Assembly (NCBI RefSeq): GCF_023701745.1
Contig: NZ_JAJOZB010000001.1
Coordinates: forward strand, 8,107,001-8,171,000
Source of the DNA: Streptomyces sp. RKAG293
Lineage (GTDB): Bacteria; Actinomycetota; Actinomycetes; Streptomycetales; Streptomycetaceae
Length of the DNA: 64,000 nucleotides
Reading direction: 5' to 3'
Shown: piece by piece, positions 7,296 through 15,946 of the stretch
How positions within the stretch are numbered: the first letter of the stretch is position 1
Layout: each line of letters begins with the position of its first letter
Translations under genes and position numbers: made by a program
Notes under the pieces: generated by a model
The model's database searches: none
Told to the model about the DNA's origin: nothing
What the model saw: the letters and a program-made list of their open reading frames with translations, nothing else

Positions 7296-9176
7296 TCAGA
7301 GCTTGAGCTGGACCCCGTACTCGGTGAGCCAGGTGTCGAGCTGCAGCACCATCTCCAGGTTGGCCCGCTCGACCCAGGCGAACGCGCCCTCGGGCGTGGT
7401 GTCCTGGGCCAGCACCGCCTTGGTCGCCGCCTGGTCCAGCAGCGGCTGGACGGCGGCCGAGGAGTCGGCCGCCAGCTCGACGAAGCGCGAGTGGACGAAC
7501 CGGCCGTACTCGATGTCCTGCGTCGTCGGGTAGGCGCTCTTGCGGCGGTTGAGCACCGGCTCCGGCAGCAGATCGGAGACGGCCGCCCGCAGCAGGCTCT
7601 TCTCCTGTCCGTTCACCCGCTTCATCTCGGCCGGCACGTTGAACACGTACTCCACCAGCCGGTGGTCGCAGAACGGTGCGCGCAGCTGGACGCCCGCCGC
7701 CATGCTCATCCGGTCCGCCCGGTCCAGGTGGGTGGGCGCCCAGCGGGTGAGCGTGAGATACGTGATCTCGCGCGCCCGGCGCTCGGCCGGCGAGTCGCCC
7801 GCCAGCCGCGGGGCCTCGGCGACCGCCTCACGGTAGTGCCCGTCCGCGTAGCCGATGAAGTCCAGCCGCTCGCGCAGCCCCCGGTCCAGCAGAGCGGTGC
7901 CCAGGCCGCCGACCGCGGTGTCGTGACCGCGCTCGAAGTTCACCCAGGGGAAGGTCTGGGAGTTGGCGTGCTTGGGGTCGTACGCCCAGAAGTAGCCGTT
8001 GAAGACCTCGTCCGCGGTTTCTCCGGAGAGCACCACCTTGGCCTGGTCGCGCAGCGCCCGGAAGAACAGATAGAGCGAGACGTCCATGTCGCCCAGCGGC
8101 GAGGGGGTGTCCTGGCTGCGCATGACCTGGGCGTGCACCTTGGGGTCGGACAGCGCGGCCGTGTCGAGCAGGATCTCGGTGTGGTCGCTGTGCACGTGCT
8201 CGGCGACCATCGTCGCGAAGGGGGAGTCCGGGGTGGCCCGCATCGTCGGGTGGACCTCGAAGTTCTCCGTGTAGCCGGCGAAGTTCATCGAGAACGTGCG
8301 GATCGCGCCGCGGCCCTCCGCCTTCAGCGCGCCGGCGGCCAGCGCGGTCAGCGCGCTGGAGTCGATACCGCCGGACAGCAGCGCCGCTACCGGCACATCG
8401 GCGACCAGGTGCCGCCCGACCGACTCCGACAGCAGTCCGCGGACGGTGTCCACGGTGGTCGCCAGCGAGTCGGTGTGCGGCTCCGCGGTCAGCCCCCAGT
8501 AACGCTCCTCGGTCACCCCGCCGGAGTGCACCCGCACCAGATGCCCGGGACGCACCTCGGTCACATCACGGAAGACCGTGGTCCCCGGCTTCTTGCCGTG
8601 CGCGAAGACCTCGCGCAGGCCGTCGGCGGTGACCACCGGGTCGACCGCCGGGTGGGCGAGCAGCGCCTTGGGCTCGGAGCCGAAGACGAACCCTGAGGTG
8701 GAGTCGGGGCCGGTCCGCGCGAAGCACACCGGCTTGATGCCCAGGCGGTCGCGCACCACCAGCAGTTCCTGCCGCAGCACGTCCCAGACGGCCACCGCGA
8801 AGGCGCCTTCCAGCCGCTCGGCGAAGGACTTGCCCCACTCCAGATAGGCCCTGGCCACCACTTCGGCGTCGCCGCCGGAGCGGAAGGTGTGCCCGCGCCC
8901 CTCCAACTCGGTGCGCAGCGTCCGGAAGTTGAAGATCGACCCGTCCAGCAGGGCCACCGCGAGCGGCTCGCCGTGGTGGTCCGCGATCACCGGCTGCCGG
9001 CTGTCCGCGGGGGAGAGCACCGCGAACCTGCGGTGCGCGAGACCGGCGTGCTGGGAGAGCCACTGCCCCTCGCCGTCGCCGCCGCGATGGTTGAGCGTGT
9101 CCGCCATCGCGCGCAGCACCGGCGCCTCGCCGGACAGATTGCGCTGGTAGTCGACCCAGCCGACGATTCCACTCAT
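7296..9176 (-). CDS. Asparagine-synthetase-like amidotransferase lacking the glutaminase cysteine
   Basis: 626 residues with the two-domain AsnB layout. The N-terminal domain (about 1-200) is class II glutaminase-like, but it starts M-S-G-I-V-G-W: the codon after ATG is AGT, so the essential Cys2 nucleophile is Ser. The usual N-G-E loop also reads D-G-S (LLDGSIFN). The C-terminal synthetase domain keeps the ATP pyrophosphatase loop SGGIDSS, so substrate adenylation should work. In xantholipin-type pathways such enzymes amidate the polyketide carboxylate. This copy cannot be expected to hydrolyse glutamine and may accept free ammonia or another amine. Its ATG overlaps the stop of the reductase gene upstream. 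Compare the intact paralog at 42878. Confidence 0.9.
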   Translation of the reverse strand: MSGIVGWVDYQRNLSGEAPVLRAMADTLNHRGGDGEGQWLSQHAGLAHRRFAVLSPADSRQPVIADHHGEPLAVALLDGSIFNFRTLRTELEGRGHTFRSGGDAEVVARAYLEWGKSFAERLEGAFAVAVWDVLRQELLVVRDRLGIKPVCFARTGPDSTSGFVFGSEPKALLAHPAVDPVVTADGLREVFAHGKKPGTTVFRDVTEVRPGHLVRVHSGGVTEERYWGLTAEPHTDSLATTVDTVRGLLSESVGRHLVADVPVAALLSGGIDSSALTALAAGALKAEGRGAIRTFSMNFAGYTENFEVHPTMRATPDSPFATMVAEHVHSDHTEILLDTAALSDPKVHAQVMRSQDTPSPLGDMDVSLYLFFRALRDQAKVVLSGETADEVFNGYFWAYDPKHANSQTFPWVNFERGHDTAVGGLGTALLDRGLRERLDFIGYADGHYREAVAEAPRLAGDSPAERRAREITYLTLTRWAPTHLDRADRMSMAAGVQLRAPFCDHRLVEYVFNVPAEMKRVNGQEKSLLRAAVSDLLPEPVLNRRKSAYPTTQDIEYGRFVHSRFVELAADSSAAVQPLLDQAATKAVLAQDTTPEGAFAWVERANLEMVLQLDTWLTEYGVQLKL

Positions 9177-9706
9177 GCCCTGGTCCTCTCCGGTGCTGCG
9201 GCTTCTGCGGGAGCGGACGGCCCGGGAGTGAGCAGCCGCACGTCGATGAGGCTGAGCCCGTACCGCTCGACGGCGTCCCGCAGGTCCGCGGTCGTCGGCG
9301 GGCCGTCACTGTTGATCGTGAGGTCGAGCCTGCGCTGCGCGGCGGGCCCGTAGAGGCGGATCAGCCGCAGATAGCTGTTGGCGACCCGGACCGGCTCCGT
9401 CACCAGCTCCAGCCGGGCGGCCCGGCGTTCCCCCAGCCAGGTGATCTCGGCGTCCGCGCCGCCGGCGAAGTTGTGCCGCCAGGTCCCGGACGTGGCCAGT
9501 ACCAGGTTGTCGTCGAGGCTGTGGGCGCCCACCGGAATGGTGAACGCGCGGCCGGTGCGCCGGCCGGTGAAGTGCAGCAGTAGCAACCGCTGCGCCATGG
9601 GGCCGGGGGTGGGCGCCGACAGCGCGGCGATCACCGCCTCGTTGTCGGGCAGCCCCTCGTCACCCGGCCGTCCCAGCTCGATCACGGGCCGCTCGGCGGG
9701 GCTCAT
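9173..9706 (-). CDS. F420-dependent (DDN-like) split-barrel oxidoreductase
   Basis: 177 residues, start ATG 9706 overlapping the stop of the DUF1772 gene (ATGA) and ending across the ATG of the amidotransferase gene; a longer in-frame extension upstream is rejected because of that coupling. The core LLHFTGRRTGRAFTIPVG followed by LVLATSGTWRHNF matches the nitroreductase/deazaflavin-dependent family, whose members bind F420 and reduce quinones or enones. The family runs 130-180 residues. The role here could be reduction of a quinone or exocyclic enone. Cofactor not proven by sequence. Confidence 0.75.
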   Translation of the reverse strand: MSPAERPVIELGRPGDEGLPDNEAVIAALSAPTPGPMAQRLLLLHFTGRRTGRAFTIPVGAHSLDDNLVLATSGTWRHNFAGGADAEITWLGERRAARLELVTEPVRVANSYLRLIRLYGPAAQRRLDLTINSDGPPTTADLRDAVERYGLSLIDVRLLTPGPSAPAEAAAPERTRA

Positions 9707-10164
9707 CGGAGCACCGCCACGGCCGTCGCGGTCAGGACCAGTGCCACGATCGCGAACGTGGTGCGCACCGCGTGCCAGTTGCGCCACTGCAGCCGCGGAT
9801 CCTGCCAGTCCGGGCTGAGGTTGTTCTCGTCCTGGCTCTTCACCCGGTTGTTGATCGGCACGTTCCGGGTCTGGGACACCACGGCGACCCCCACCATGAA
9901 CACCGCCGCGAGGGCGAACAGCGGGCGGCTCCCGGCCGAGTCGGTCCGGAAGGCCGCGAAGACGTCGACGACCACCGAGCTCGTGACGATGTACGGCATG
10001 ATGTGGTCGTAGCGGCGGCCGAGCAGTCTGTGCGTTGTGATGTATCGGTCCGCCGGCATCGCGATCAACGCGGGCATGACACTGATCGCCACGGCGAACA
10101 GCACCCCGGCGACTATGCCGGTGCCCAGGATCACGGCGACGCTCAGCACTTGCAGCAACACCAT
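9703..10164 (-). CDS. DUF1772 (anthrone-oxygenase-like) membrane protein
   Basis: About 153 residues. Two ATGs lie two codons apart (10170 and 10164); 10164 is preferred because GAGAGGG ends 6 bp before it. Four hydrophobic segments are visible (near residues 4-28, 50-70, 78-100 and 130-150), with the family patches RYDHIMP and NVPINNRV. DUF1772 proteins in aromatic polyketide clusters are called anthrone oxygenases and are linked to oxidation of anthrone to anthraquinone. A paralog is at 19742. First gene of a tightly overlapping three-gene leftward operon with the reductase and the Ser2 amidotransferase. Confidence 0.78.
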   Translation of the reverse strand: MVLLQVLSVAVILGTGIVAGVLFAVAISVMPALIAMPADRYITTHRLLGRRYDHIMPYIVTSSVVVDVFAAFRTDSAGSRPLFALAAVFMVGVAVVSQTRNVPINNRVKSQDENNLSPDWQDPRLQWRNWHAVRTTFAIVALVLTATAVAVLR

Positions 10165-10335
10165 GCTCATCCCTCTCTCGACTGTGGGACCACGGTCAGG
10201 TCCCGGGAACGTCCCAGGGGCTTCTCGGCGGGTACTGGAAGACCGGTCGAATCCGGGCCGTGGCAGGGATCGGGTCCCGAGCGGTGCTCCACCGCGCACC
10301 GAGCCCCGAGCCGTTCAGTGGACCCCAACCGATTA

Positions 10336-10417
10336 CGACCTGCCCCGCGGTAGGGAGTGGATGAGGGAGCGGAGTCGCAGGACACCGCGAGCCCGCTCCC
10401 TACCGTGGGGCAGGTCG
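10336..10417. repeat. 22-bp inverted repeat upstream of the monooxygenase at 10440
   Basis: Arms 10336-10357 and 10396-10417 are reverse complements with a single mismatch, separated by 38 bp that contain a second, shorter complementary pair (GGGAGCGG with CCGCTCCC). It ends 22 bp before the ATG at 10440, in the divergent promoter region. It could be an operator for a dimeric regulator or a leader hairpin. Confidence 0.7.
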
Positions 10418-10439
10418 TTACCTGTCAAGGGGGCTGTGC

Positions 10440-12029
10440 ATGGCCGAGGAACGGACACCTGTGCTGGTCGTGGGCGGAAGCATGGTGGGCCTGTCGGCCG
10501 CTCTCTTCCTCTCCCACCAGGGATTCCCACCGCTGGTGGTGGAGCGCCACCGCACCGTCTCGGTGCAGCCGCGCGCCCAGGCCGCCAGCCCGCGCACCAT
10601 GGAGATCCTGCGGGCGCTGCAACTGGAGGCGGACGTCAGGGCCGCCGAGACGCCCAACGCCCAATACGGCAACATCATGCAGGTCGAGTCGCTGGCCGGC
10701 CCCGAACTCGGCTGGTTCGACGGCCCGTTCCCGGCCGATCCGCAGGGCGTCAGCGCCACCGGCTGGACGTTGATCGGCCAGGATCGGCTGGAGCCGGTGA
10801 TCAAGCGCCGGGCGGAGGAGCTGGGCGCCGACATCCGGTTCGGTACCGAGATGGTGAGTTACACCCAGGACGAGGACGGGGTCACCGCCCGGATCTGCTC
10901 GGTGGAGACCGGCGAGGAGCACGACGTCCGCGCCGACTACCTGTTCGCGGCGGACGGCAACCGCAGTCCGATCCGGGACGGGCTCGGCATCAAGGCGGAG
11001 GGCCCCGGCGCCTTCGGCCGCCAGCTCATCATGATCTTCCACGCGGATCTGACCGCACTGGTCGCCGGCCGTGAGTTCTTCCTGTGCTTCGTCAAGAACG
11101 CCGAGGTGCACGGCGTACTGGGGCAGCTCGACCCGTACACCCACCGGTGGTGCCTGGCGGTCAGCCTGCAGCCCGACGAGTCCGCCGCCGACTACACGAC
11201 GGAGCGCTGCCTGGCGCTGATCCGCGCCGCGGTCGGCGTGCCGGACCTCGACGTCGAGGTGGAGTCGGGGCAGGACTGGGAGATCGCCGCCAAGGTGGCG
11301 CAGCGGTTCCGCCACGACCGGGTGTTCCTGGCCGGCGACGCCGCGCATGTGATGCCGCCGACCGGCGGGTTCGGCGGCAACATGGGCATCCAGGACGCGC
11401 ACAACCTGTCCTGGAAACTCGCCCTGGTGCTGCGCGGACTGGCCCGGCCCTCACTGCTGGACAGTTACGAGCCGGAACGGCTGCCGGTCGCGGAGTTCAC
11501 CGTCGAACAGGGCGTCATCCGCTATCTGCAGCGCAACGGGCTCGACGAGGAGATCGCCGCACGGCACCGGCCCGAGCCGACCGTGCTGTTCGGCCAGCGC
11601 TACCGCTCCGGCGCGGTGCTGGCCGACCCGGACGGTGCCGACGACGGCGCGGTCTTCGAGGACCCGCACCTGGCCACCGGAACACCCGGCACCCGGGCAC
11701 CGCACTTCATGATCGAGCGGCCCGGCGGCAGCCCGGTACCGCTGCACGACCTGATCGCCCGGGACTTCGTGCTGCTGGCCGACGACACCACCGACGACGG
11801 CCGTGCCTGGCTGGCCGCGGCGCCGCCGCTGGCCGCCCGGTCCGGTATCGGGGTACTGGCCCAGCCGGCCGGTGCGGGCTTCACCACGGCGTACGGGGTC
11901 GGCCAGGGCGGCGCGGTGCTGATCCGTCCCGACGGGTTCATCGCCTGGCGCAGCCGCGGCCCGGTGGCCGACCCGGCCGCGATCCTGGCCGACGCCCTCT
12001 CCCGGGCGGCGCACTCCCGCACCTTGTAA
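10440..12029 (+). CDS. FAD-dependent aromatic monooxygenase (group A)
   Basis: 529 residues, transcribed alone and bounded by a terminator. FAD fingerprint GGSMVGLSAALFLS (residues about 13-26), R-x-x-x motif in PRTMEILRAL, DG motif in AADGNRSPIRDGLG, GD motif in GDAAHVMPPTGGFGGNMGIQDAHN, and the C-terminal VLIRPDGFIAWRS patch. AAGGGGG precedes the ATG. Close in architecture to the neighbours at 12134, 4877 and 23351. Typical tasks for this type in pentangular xanthone pathways are ring hydroxylation and oxidative C-C cleavage; which one cannot be read from sequence. Confidence 0.88.
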   Translation: MAEERTPVLVVGGSMVGLSAALFLSHQGFPPLVVERHRTVSVQPRAQAASPRTMEILRALQLEADVRAAETPNAQYGNIMQVESLAGPELGWFDGPFPADPQGVSATGWTLIGQDRLEPVIKRRAEELGADIRFGTEMVSYTQDEDGVTARICSVETGEEHDVRADYLFAADGNRSPIRDGLGIKAEGPGAFGRQLIMIFHADLTALVAGREFFLCFVKNAEVHGVLGQLDPYTHRWCLAVSLQPDESAADYTTERCLALIRAAVGVPDLDVEVESGQDWEIAAKVAQRFRHDRVFLAGDAAHVMPPTGGFGGNMGIQDAHNLSWKLALVLRGLARPSLLDSYEPERLPVAEFTVEQGVIRYLQRNGLDEEIAARHRPEPTVLFGQRYRSGAVLADPDGADDGAVFEDPHLATGTPGTRAPHFMIERPGGSPVPLHDLIARDFVLLADDTTDDGRAWLAAAPPLAARSGIGVLAQPAGAGFTTAYGVGQGGAVLIRPDGFIAWRSRGPVADPAAILADALSRAAHSRTL

Positions 12030-12065
12030 AGAGGCAGGAGTTGTCAGGAACAAGAGCACACAGGA

Positions 12066-12104
12066 GAGCCGCGCCACCGCCTGTCCCGGGCGGTGGCGCG
12101 GCTC
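12066..12104. terminator. Bidirectional hairpin terminator
   Basis: Perfect 16-bp stem (12066-12081 with 12089-12104) and a 7-nt loop between the convergent stops at 12029 (+) and 12134 (-). Confidence 0.82.
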
Positions 12105-12133
12105 CCGTCTGTGATGCCGCACCTGGTCGCGGC

Positions 12134-13747
12134 TCAGGCCGCCCCGAGGTCCAGGAGCTGGCGCAGCGCCCGCTCCAGATCCGCGGTGCCGGGCACCGCG
12201 CCCGCGGCACGCCAGCCGACGAATCCGTCGGGGCGCACCAGCACCACCCCGTCGTCGCCCACCTTGTAGCGGGCCGCCCACTCGCCCTTCGGGTCGGTGA
12301 GTTCGCCGTCGGGTCCCACCCGGTAGGCGACCAGGTCCACCCCGAGCCGGCCCGCGGTCTGGGCCGCGGCGGCGGCCAGGCTGTCGGCCGCGCCCGTGGT
12401 GAACAGGACGAAGCCGCGGCCGAAGAGGTCCACGACGGACATCTCCGGGCCGTCCTTCGCCTGGACGATCACATGCGGCGCCCGTGCCCCGGGCTGCGCG
12501 GACGGGTGGTCCGGGTCCTCCAGGAGCGGTCCCGCCGGTTCGGCGAACTGCGGGGAGAAGGCGCCCGACCGGTAGCGGTAGCCGAACGTCATGGTCGTCT
12601 CGTCGACGAGCTCGTCCGCGACGTCCTCCAGCCGCTTGCCCTCCCGGACGGCGAAGCGCAGGCCCGCCTGCTTCGCCGTCTCCAGGGCCACCGGGCGGCG
12701 TTCGGTGCCGTACGTGTCCAGCAGGCCGGGGCCCGCGGCCCGGGCCAGCACCAGTGACAGCTTCCAGGAGAGGTTGTAGACGTCCTGGATGCCGGTGCTC
12801 GCCCCGAACGCGCCGGTCGGCGGGATGACATGCGCGGCGTCACCGGCGATGAACACCCGGCCCGCGCGGAACTGCTCCGCGATCCGCATGGAGATCTCCC
12901 ACGGCAGCATCCTGCCGTCCTCGATCTCCGCCGGCAGGTCGTCGACGCCGATCGCGCTGCGCAGCAGTTCCAGGCAGCGCCGCTCGGTGAAGTCCTCCGG
13001 CCCCTCGCCCTGTTCGGGGTAGAAGGAGACGTTGAACACCCAGCGCTTCTCGTTGTCGATGGGGATCAGCGTGCCGCGCACCACCGGGTTGTTGACGTAC
13101 GCGGCGATGACCTTGCGGCCGGCCAGAGCCGGGCTCAGATCGGCGTGGAAGAAGAAGCTCACCAGGTTGGTGATGGTTCCCCTGCCCCGGTCGGGCACCC
13201 GCAGCATCCGGCGCACCGGGCTGCGGCTGCCGTCCGCGGCGATCACGTAGTTCGCGTGGATGGTGCTGGTGACGCCGGTCGACCGGTCGTGCACCGTGGC
13301 CAGCACCCCGTCGAGATCCTCCTCCAGGGACACCAGCTGGGTGCTGAACCGCACCTCCGCGCCGGTCGCCACCGCCTGCTTGCGCAGCAGCGGCTCCAAC
13401 TGGTTCTGGTCGATCATGGCCCAGCGCGCCGGACTGATCCGGCTGAGGTCCTCGGGCGCCGCACTGGGCATCCGGACCCGCTCGGGGCCGGCGAGGGTCT
13501 CCACGTGCACCAGGACGTCGTTGCCCGCGATCGGCGACTCCTCGGCGCGGATGGCGTCCTCCATGCCCACCGCCCGGAAGATCTCCATGGTGCGGGGGTT
13601 GATGGCCCGCGCCTTGGGGTGACCGGAGGTGTCCGGGTGCCGCTCCACCAGCAGGGAACGCACCCCGAAGTGGGTGAGGAAGACACTCGCCGAAAGCCCG
13701 GTCAGGCCGCCGCCGATGACGAGCACCGGCACGTTCTCGTCAGCCAC
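12134..13747 (-). CDS. FAD-dependent aromatic monooxygenase (group A)
   Basis: 537 residues. FAD motif GGGLTGLSASVFL near residue 12, DG motif in AADGSRSPVRRML, GD motif in GDAAHVIPPTGAFGASTGIQD, C-terminal VLVRPDGFVGWRA. Its start overlaps the end of the methyltransferase gene upstream by 8 bp (13740-13747), so the two are coupled in one leftward transcript. A hydroxylation followed by O-methylation at the same position is a reasonable guess for such a pair, but is inference. One of four long paralogs here. Confidence 0.88.
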   Translation of the reverse strand: MADENVPVLVIGGGLTGLSASVFLTHFGVRSLLVERHPDTSGHPKARAINPRTMEIFRAVGMEDAIRAEESPIAGNDVLVHVETLAGPERVRMPSAAPEDLSRISPARWAMIDQNQLEPLLRKQAVATGAEVRFSTQLVSLEEDLDGVLATVHDRSTGVTSTIHANYVIAADGSRSPVRRMLRVPDRGRGTITNLVSFFFHADLSPALAGRKVIAAYVNNPVVRGTLIPIDNEKRWVFNVSFYPEQGEGPEDFTERRCLELLRSAIGVDDLPAEIEDGRMLPWEISMRIAEQFRAGRVFIAGDAAHVIPPTGAFGASTGIQDVYNLSWKLSLVLARAAGPGLLDTYGTERRPVALETAKQAGLRFAVREGKRLEDVADELVDETTMTFGYRYRSGAFSPQFAEPAGPLLEDPDHPSAQPGARAPHVIVQAKDGPEMSVVDLFGRGFVLFTTGAADSLAAAAAQTAGRLGVDLVAYRVGPDGELTDPKGEWAARYKVGDDGVVLVRPDGFVGWRAAGAVPGTADLERALRQLLDLGAA

Positions 13748-14786
13748 TGCGATCTCCCTTCCGTCCGATCACCAGGGTGTGGGTGCTGAGCAGCGGCTGT
13801 GCGGAGGCCTCGGCGAAGCCGGCCTCGTGCAGCCACTGCACACAGTCGCCGACCCGGTACTCCTGGCCGTTCTGGCTGACCAGCTTCATGTGCAGACTGC
13901 TCAGCAGCCGGTCGGAGTCCCGCCGGTCGTCGTCGATCATGCGGTCGTAGATGAGCACCTGGCCACCGGGCCGCAGGCTGTCGTGGATCCGCTTGAGCAG
14001 CGCCAGACTGTGCTCGCTGTCGAAGCCGTGCAGGATGTGGCCGAGTACGACGACATCGGTGCTCGGCAGCGTGTCGGCGAAGAAGTCCCCGCCCTGGAAC
14101 GTCACCCGGTCGGTGAGTCCGAGCCGGCCCATGTGCTCCTCGAAGAGCGGCTGGGTGCGGGGCAGGTCGAAGCAGACCCCCGTCAGGTGCCGGTGGGTGC
14201 GGGCCAGTACCGAGGACAGGTTGCCGCGGGAACCGCCGAGGTCGGTGAAGGTGGCGATCCCGCTCCAGTCGATGCACGCGGCCAGCTCGGTGCCCATGCG
14301 GTCGCTGAACGCGTCCAGGCCCTTGAGGAACCGCTTCATCTTGTCCGGGTTCTCATGGCGGTCGCCGAAGAAACCGCCCTTGTCCGGGTCGAGGGTCTGC
14401 GGCTCTCCGCTGATCAGCGCGTCGGGCAGCCGCCCCCAGGTGTCGTAGAGGGTCTCATTGGTGAGCTCGATGAAACCGCCCAGGTAGCTTTCGGTCTCCT
14501 CCACCAGATAGGCCGTGGACAGCGGGGAGTTGCGGTAGGCGCCGTCCTCCCGGTCCAGCAGGCCCAGGCCGACCAGGGCGTCGAGGAAGTCCGCGGAGAA
14601 CCGGGGGTGCAGACCGGTGCGCTCCCGGATCTCGGACTCCGTGGCGGGCCCGGACGCCAGGGCGGTGAAAACCCCCACGCGCACCGCGCCCTGCAGCACC
14701 TTGGCCCCGCAGTCCGCGATGGAGAGCCGGATCAGCGGCCCAGGGCTTACTTCCGCGGTGGCGGGCAGGTCTCCGGTCGTCGTCAC
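13740..14786 (-). CDS. SAM-dependent O-methyltransferase (dimerising, TcmN/CrtF-like class)
   Basis: 348 residues from a GTG at 14786, chosen because AAGGAGG lies 5 bp upstream. The N-terminal third is the winged-helix dimerisation domain; the C-terminal Rossmann domain has the SAM loop DLGGSRGNLSS (normally DVGGGxG; one Gly is Ser), then GGDFFADTLPSTDVVVLGHILHGFD and LIYDRMIDDD. In this class a His near the ILH motif (HILHGFD) acts as base. Likely methylates a phenolic OH on the polyketide. Part of a two-gene leftward operon with the monooxygenase at 12134. The window holds four such methyltransferases. Confidence 0.88.
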   Translation of the reverse strand: MTTTGDLPATAEVSPGPLIRLSIADCGAKVLQGAVRVGVFTALASGPATESEIRERTGLHPRFSADFLDALVGLGLLDREDGAYRNSPLSTAYLVEETESYLGGFIELTNETLYDTWGRLPDALISGEPQTLDPDKGGFFGDRHENPDKMKRFLKGLDAFSDRMGTELAACIDWSGIATFTDLGGSRGNLSSVLARTHRHLTGVCFDLPRTQPLFEEHMGRLGLTDRVTFQGGDFFADTLPSTDVVVLGHILHGFDSEHSLALLKRIHDSLRPGGQVLIYDRMIDDDRRDSDRLLSSLHMKLVSQNGQEYRVGDCVQWLHEAGFAEASAQPLLSTHTLVIGRKGDRSG

Positions 14787-14824
14787 ATGATCCTCCTTGG
14801 AGTGACCGGACATTGGATCGCCCG

Positions 14825-14856
14825 ACCATCGCCGGGCCGCGTCGAACCCGGCTAGA
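14825..14856 (-). promoter_or_regulatory. Candidate SARP operator and promoter for the methyltransferase at 14786
   Basis: Minus strand: TCTAGCC-GGGT-TCGACGC (14839-14856), 8 bp, then GATGGT at 14825-14830. Heptamer starts are 11 bp apart. Confidence 0.45.
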
Positions 14857-14904
14857 AGGCCGGTCGCGCAGCACTCGGCTCCGACAGCCGCGTCCCACTC
14901 CGGC

Positions 14905-14936
14905 TCAAGTCCTTCTGGAGGAGCGGTGGGCACGCT
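14905..14936 (+). promoter_or_regulatory. Candidate SARP operator and promoter for the core PKS operon
   Basis: TCAAGTC-CTTC-TGGAGGA (starts 14905 and 14916), 8 bp, then CACGCT at 14931-14936; the ACP start is 51 bp further. A second 11-bp-spaced pair, TCGAACC-CGGC-TAGAAGG at 14842-14859, lies upstream. Moderate heptamer matches. Confidence 0.45.
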
Positions 14937-14986
14937 GCCGTCCGGGTCCTTCAGCGGGGCTCACGACAGTGAGGAGAGGAAACCGG

Positions 14987-15244
14987 ATGAGTGACTTCAC
15001 TCTGCAGGAGCTGACCGCGAAGCTGCGCGAATGCGCGGGTGAGCCCGACGGTGTCGACCTCGACGGAGACGTCCAGGACACCCCCTTCATGGAACTCGGC
15101 TACGACTCGCTCGCGCTGCTCCAGGTGACCGGCGTGATCAAGCGGGAACGCAGTATCGACCTTTCGGACGACGCGGTGGTCGAGGCGGAGACCCCGCGGA
15201 TCCTGCTGAAGATGATCAACACCAGCCCGGCGCAGAGCCGCTGA
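14987..15244 (+). CDS. Type II PKS acyl carrier protein
   Basis: 85 residues, acidic, beginning MSDFTLQELT with an AGGAGAGG site upstream. The phosphopantetheine attachment motif is GYDSLALL with Ser41, the canonical position. It carries the growing poly-beta-ketone chain for the KS-alpha/KS-beta pair. Unusually it precedes the cyclases and the KS genes instead of following KS-beta directly, an order seen in pentangular and spore-pigment type clusters. First gene of the large rightward operon that runs to 23210. Confidence 0.95.
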   Translation: MSDFTLQELTAKLRECAGEPDGVDLDGDVQDTPFMELGYDSLALLQVTGVIKRERSIDLSDDAVVEAETPRILLKMINTSPAQSR

Positions 15245-15352
15245 CCGCCGCCGGCGGTCACCACCGGCGTAGGGCCTGACCGATCCGTACAGCGCCACCG
15301 GCCGGCTGGGGCGACCGGCCGCTATCGAGTTCGAATCTGTGGGAGGAATCGC

Positions 15353-15733
15353 ATGCCGTACGCAGCGATCGTCTACCGGGTCAAGCCCGGCAACGAGGAC
15401 GAGATCGCCAAGATCTTCGAGAACTTCAACCGGGTGGACACCGCCGACCTGCGCACCGACGAGGGTACGGACGCCGGTCGCATTCTCGGTACCGGGCTCT
15501 TCATCAAGGACGATGTGATGGTCCGCTGCATCCACTACGAGGGCGACCTCGCGGCGGTGGGCAAGCACATGGCCATGCAGCCCGGTGTGCACGCGGCGGA
15601 GAGCCGGCTGGCTCCGTACCTGCTGGAGGAGCGGGACACCTCGTCGCCGCAGGCGTTCGGCGCCTTCTTCCGCAACGCCTCCATGCGCAGCATCCTCCAG
15701 CTGAGCGTGGACACCCTGGAGACGAAGTCCTGA
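15353..15733 (+). CDS. SchA/CurD-like domain protein
   Basis: 126 residues beginning MPYAAIVYRVKPGNEDEIAK, with GGAGGAATC just before the ATG. Two ABM-like beta-alpha-beta halves are suggested by the repeated strand patterns around GRILGTGLFIKDDVMVR and EGDLAAVGKHMAMQPGV. Paralogous to the gene at 1209. These proteins accompany cyclases in pentangular clusters; the role could be chain folding, cyclisation or cofactor-free oxygenation. It lies between the ACP and the TcmI-like cyclase, followed by a hairpin and a new candidate promoter. Confidence 0.8.
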   Translation: MPYAAIVYRVKPGNEDEIAKIFENFNRVDTADLRTDEGTDAGRILGTGLFIKDDVMVRCIHYEGDLAAVGKHMAMQPGVHAAESRLAPYLLEERDTSSPQAFGAFFRNASMRSILQLSVDTLETKS

Positions 15734-15769
15734 CCGTGCTCTGACGGCCCGACGGATTCTCCCCCAGCC

Positions 15770-15810
15770 GCTCCGTGCGTCCCCGCCCTTTCCGGCGGGA
15801 CGCGCGGAGC
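15770..15810 (+). terminator. Hairpin between the SchA/CurD and TcmI-like genes (possible intra-operon terminator)
   Basis: Imperfect inverted repeat, arms 15770-15787 and 15794-15810, with one mismatch and one bulge. It precedes a candidate SARP promoter (15872-15903), which suggests the KS genes may be transcribed separately from the ACP. Confidence 0.45.
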
Positions 15811-15871
15811 GCTGTCGCGTTCCCGGCCGTTCGGCCGGAGTTCGCGCGCAGGTCCCCAGCTGCAGTCCGAT

Positions 15872-15903
15872 TCGAGCAGGTCTTTAGAGCCTGCTGTGAC
15901 GGT
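15872..15903 (+). promoter_or_regulatory. Candidate SARP operator and promoter before the cyclase-KS genes
   Basis: TCGAGCA-GGTC-TTTAGAG (starts 15872 and 15883), 8 bp, then GACGGT at 15898-15903; the GTG start of the TcmI-like cyclase is 44 bp downstream. The first heptamer is a strong match. Confidence 0.5.
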
Positions 15904-15946
15904 TCCGGCTGTTGGTCCGAGCAACTCGTATCGAAGGAGGTCGACG

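Noticed and set aside
15243..15260. Small palindrome after the ACP stop as a terminator
   Set aside because: Only a 7-bp stem with a 3-nt loop, too weak to call in GC-rich DNA.
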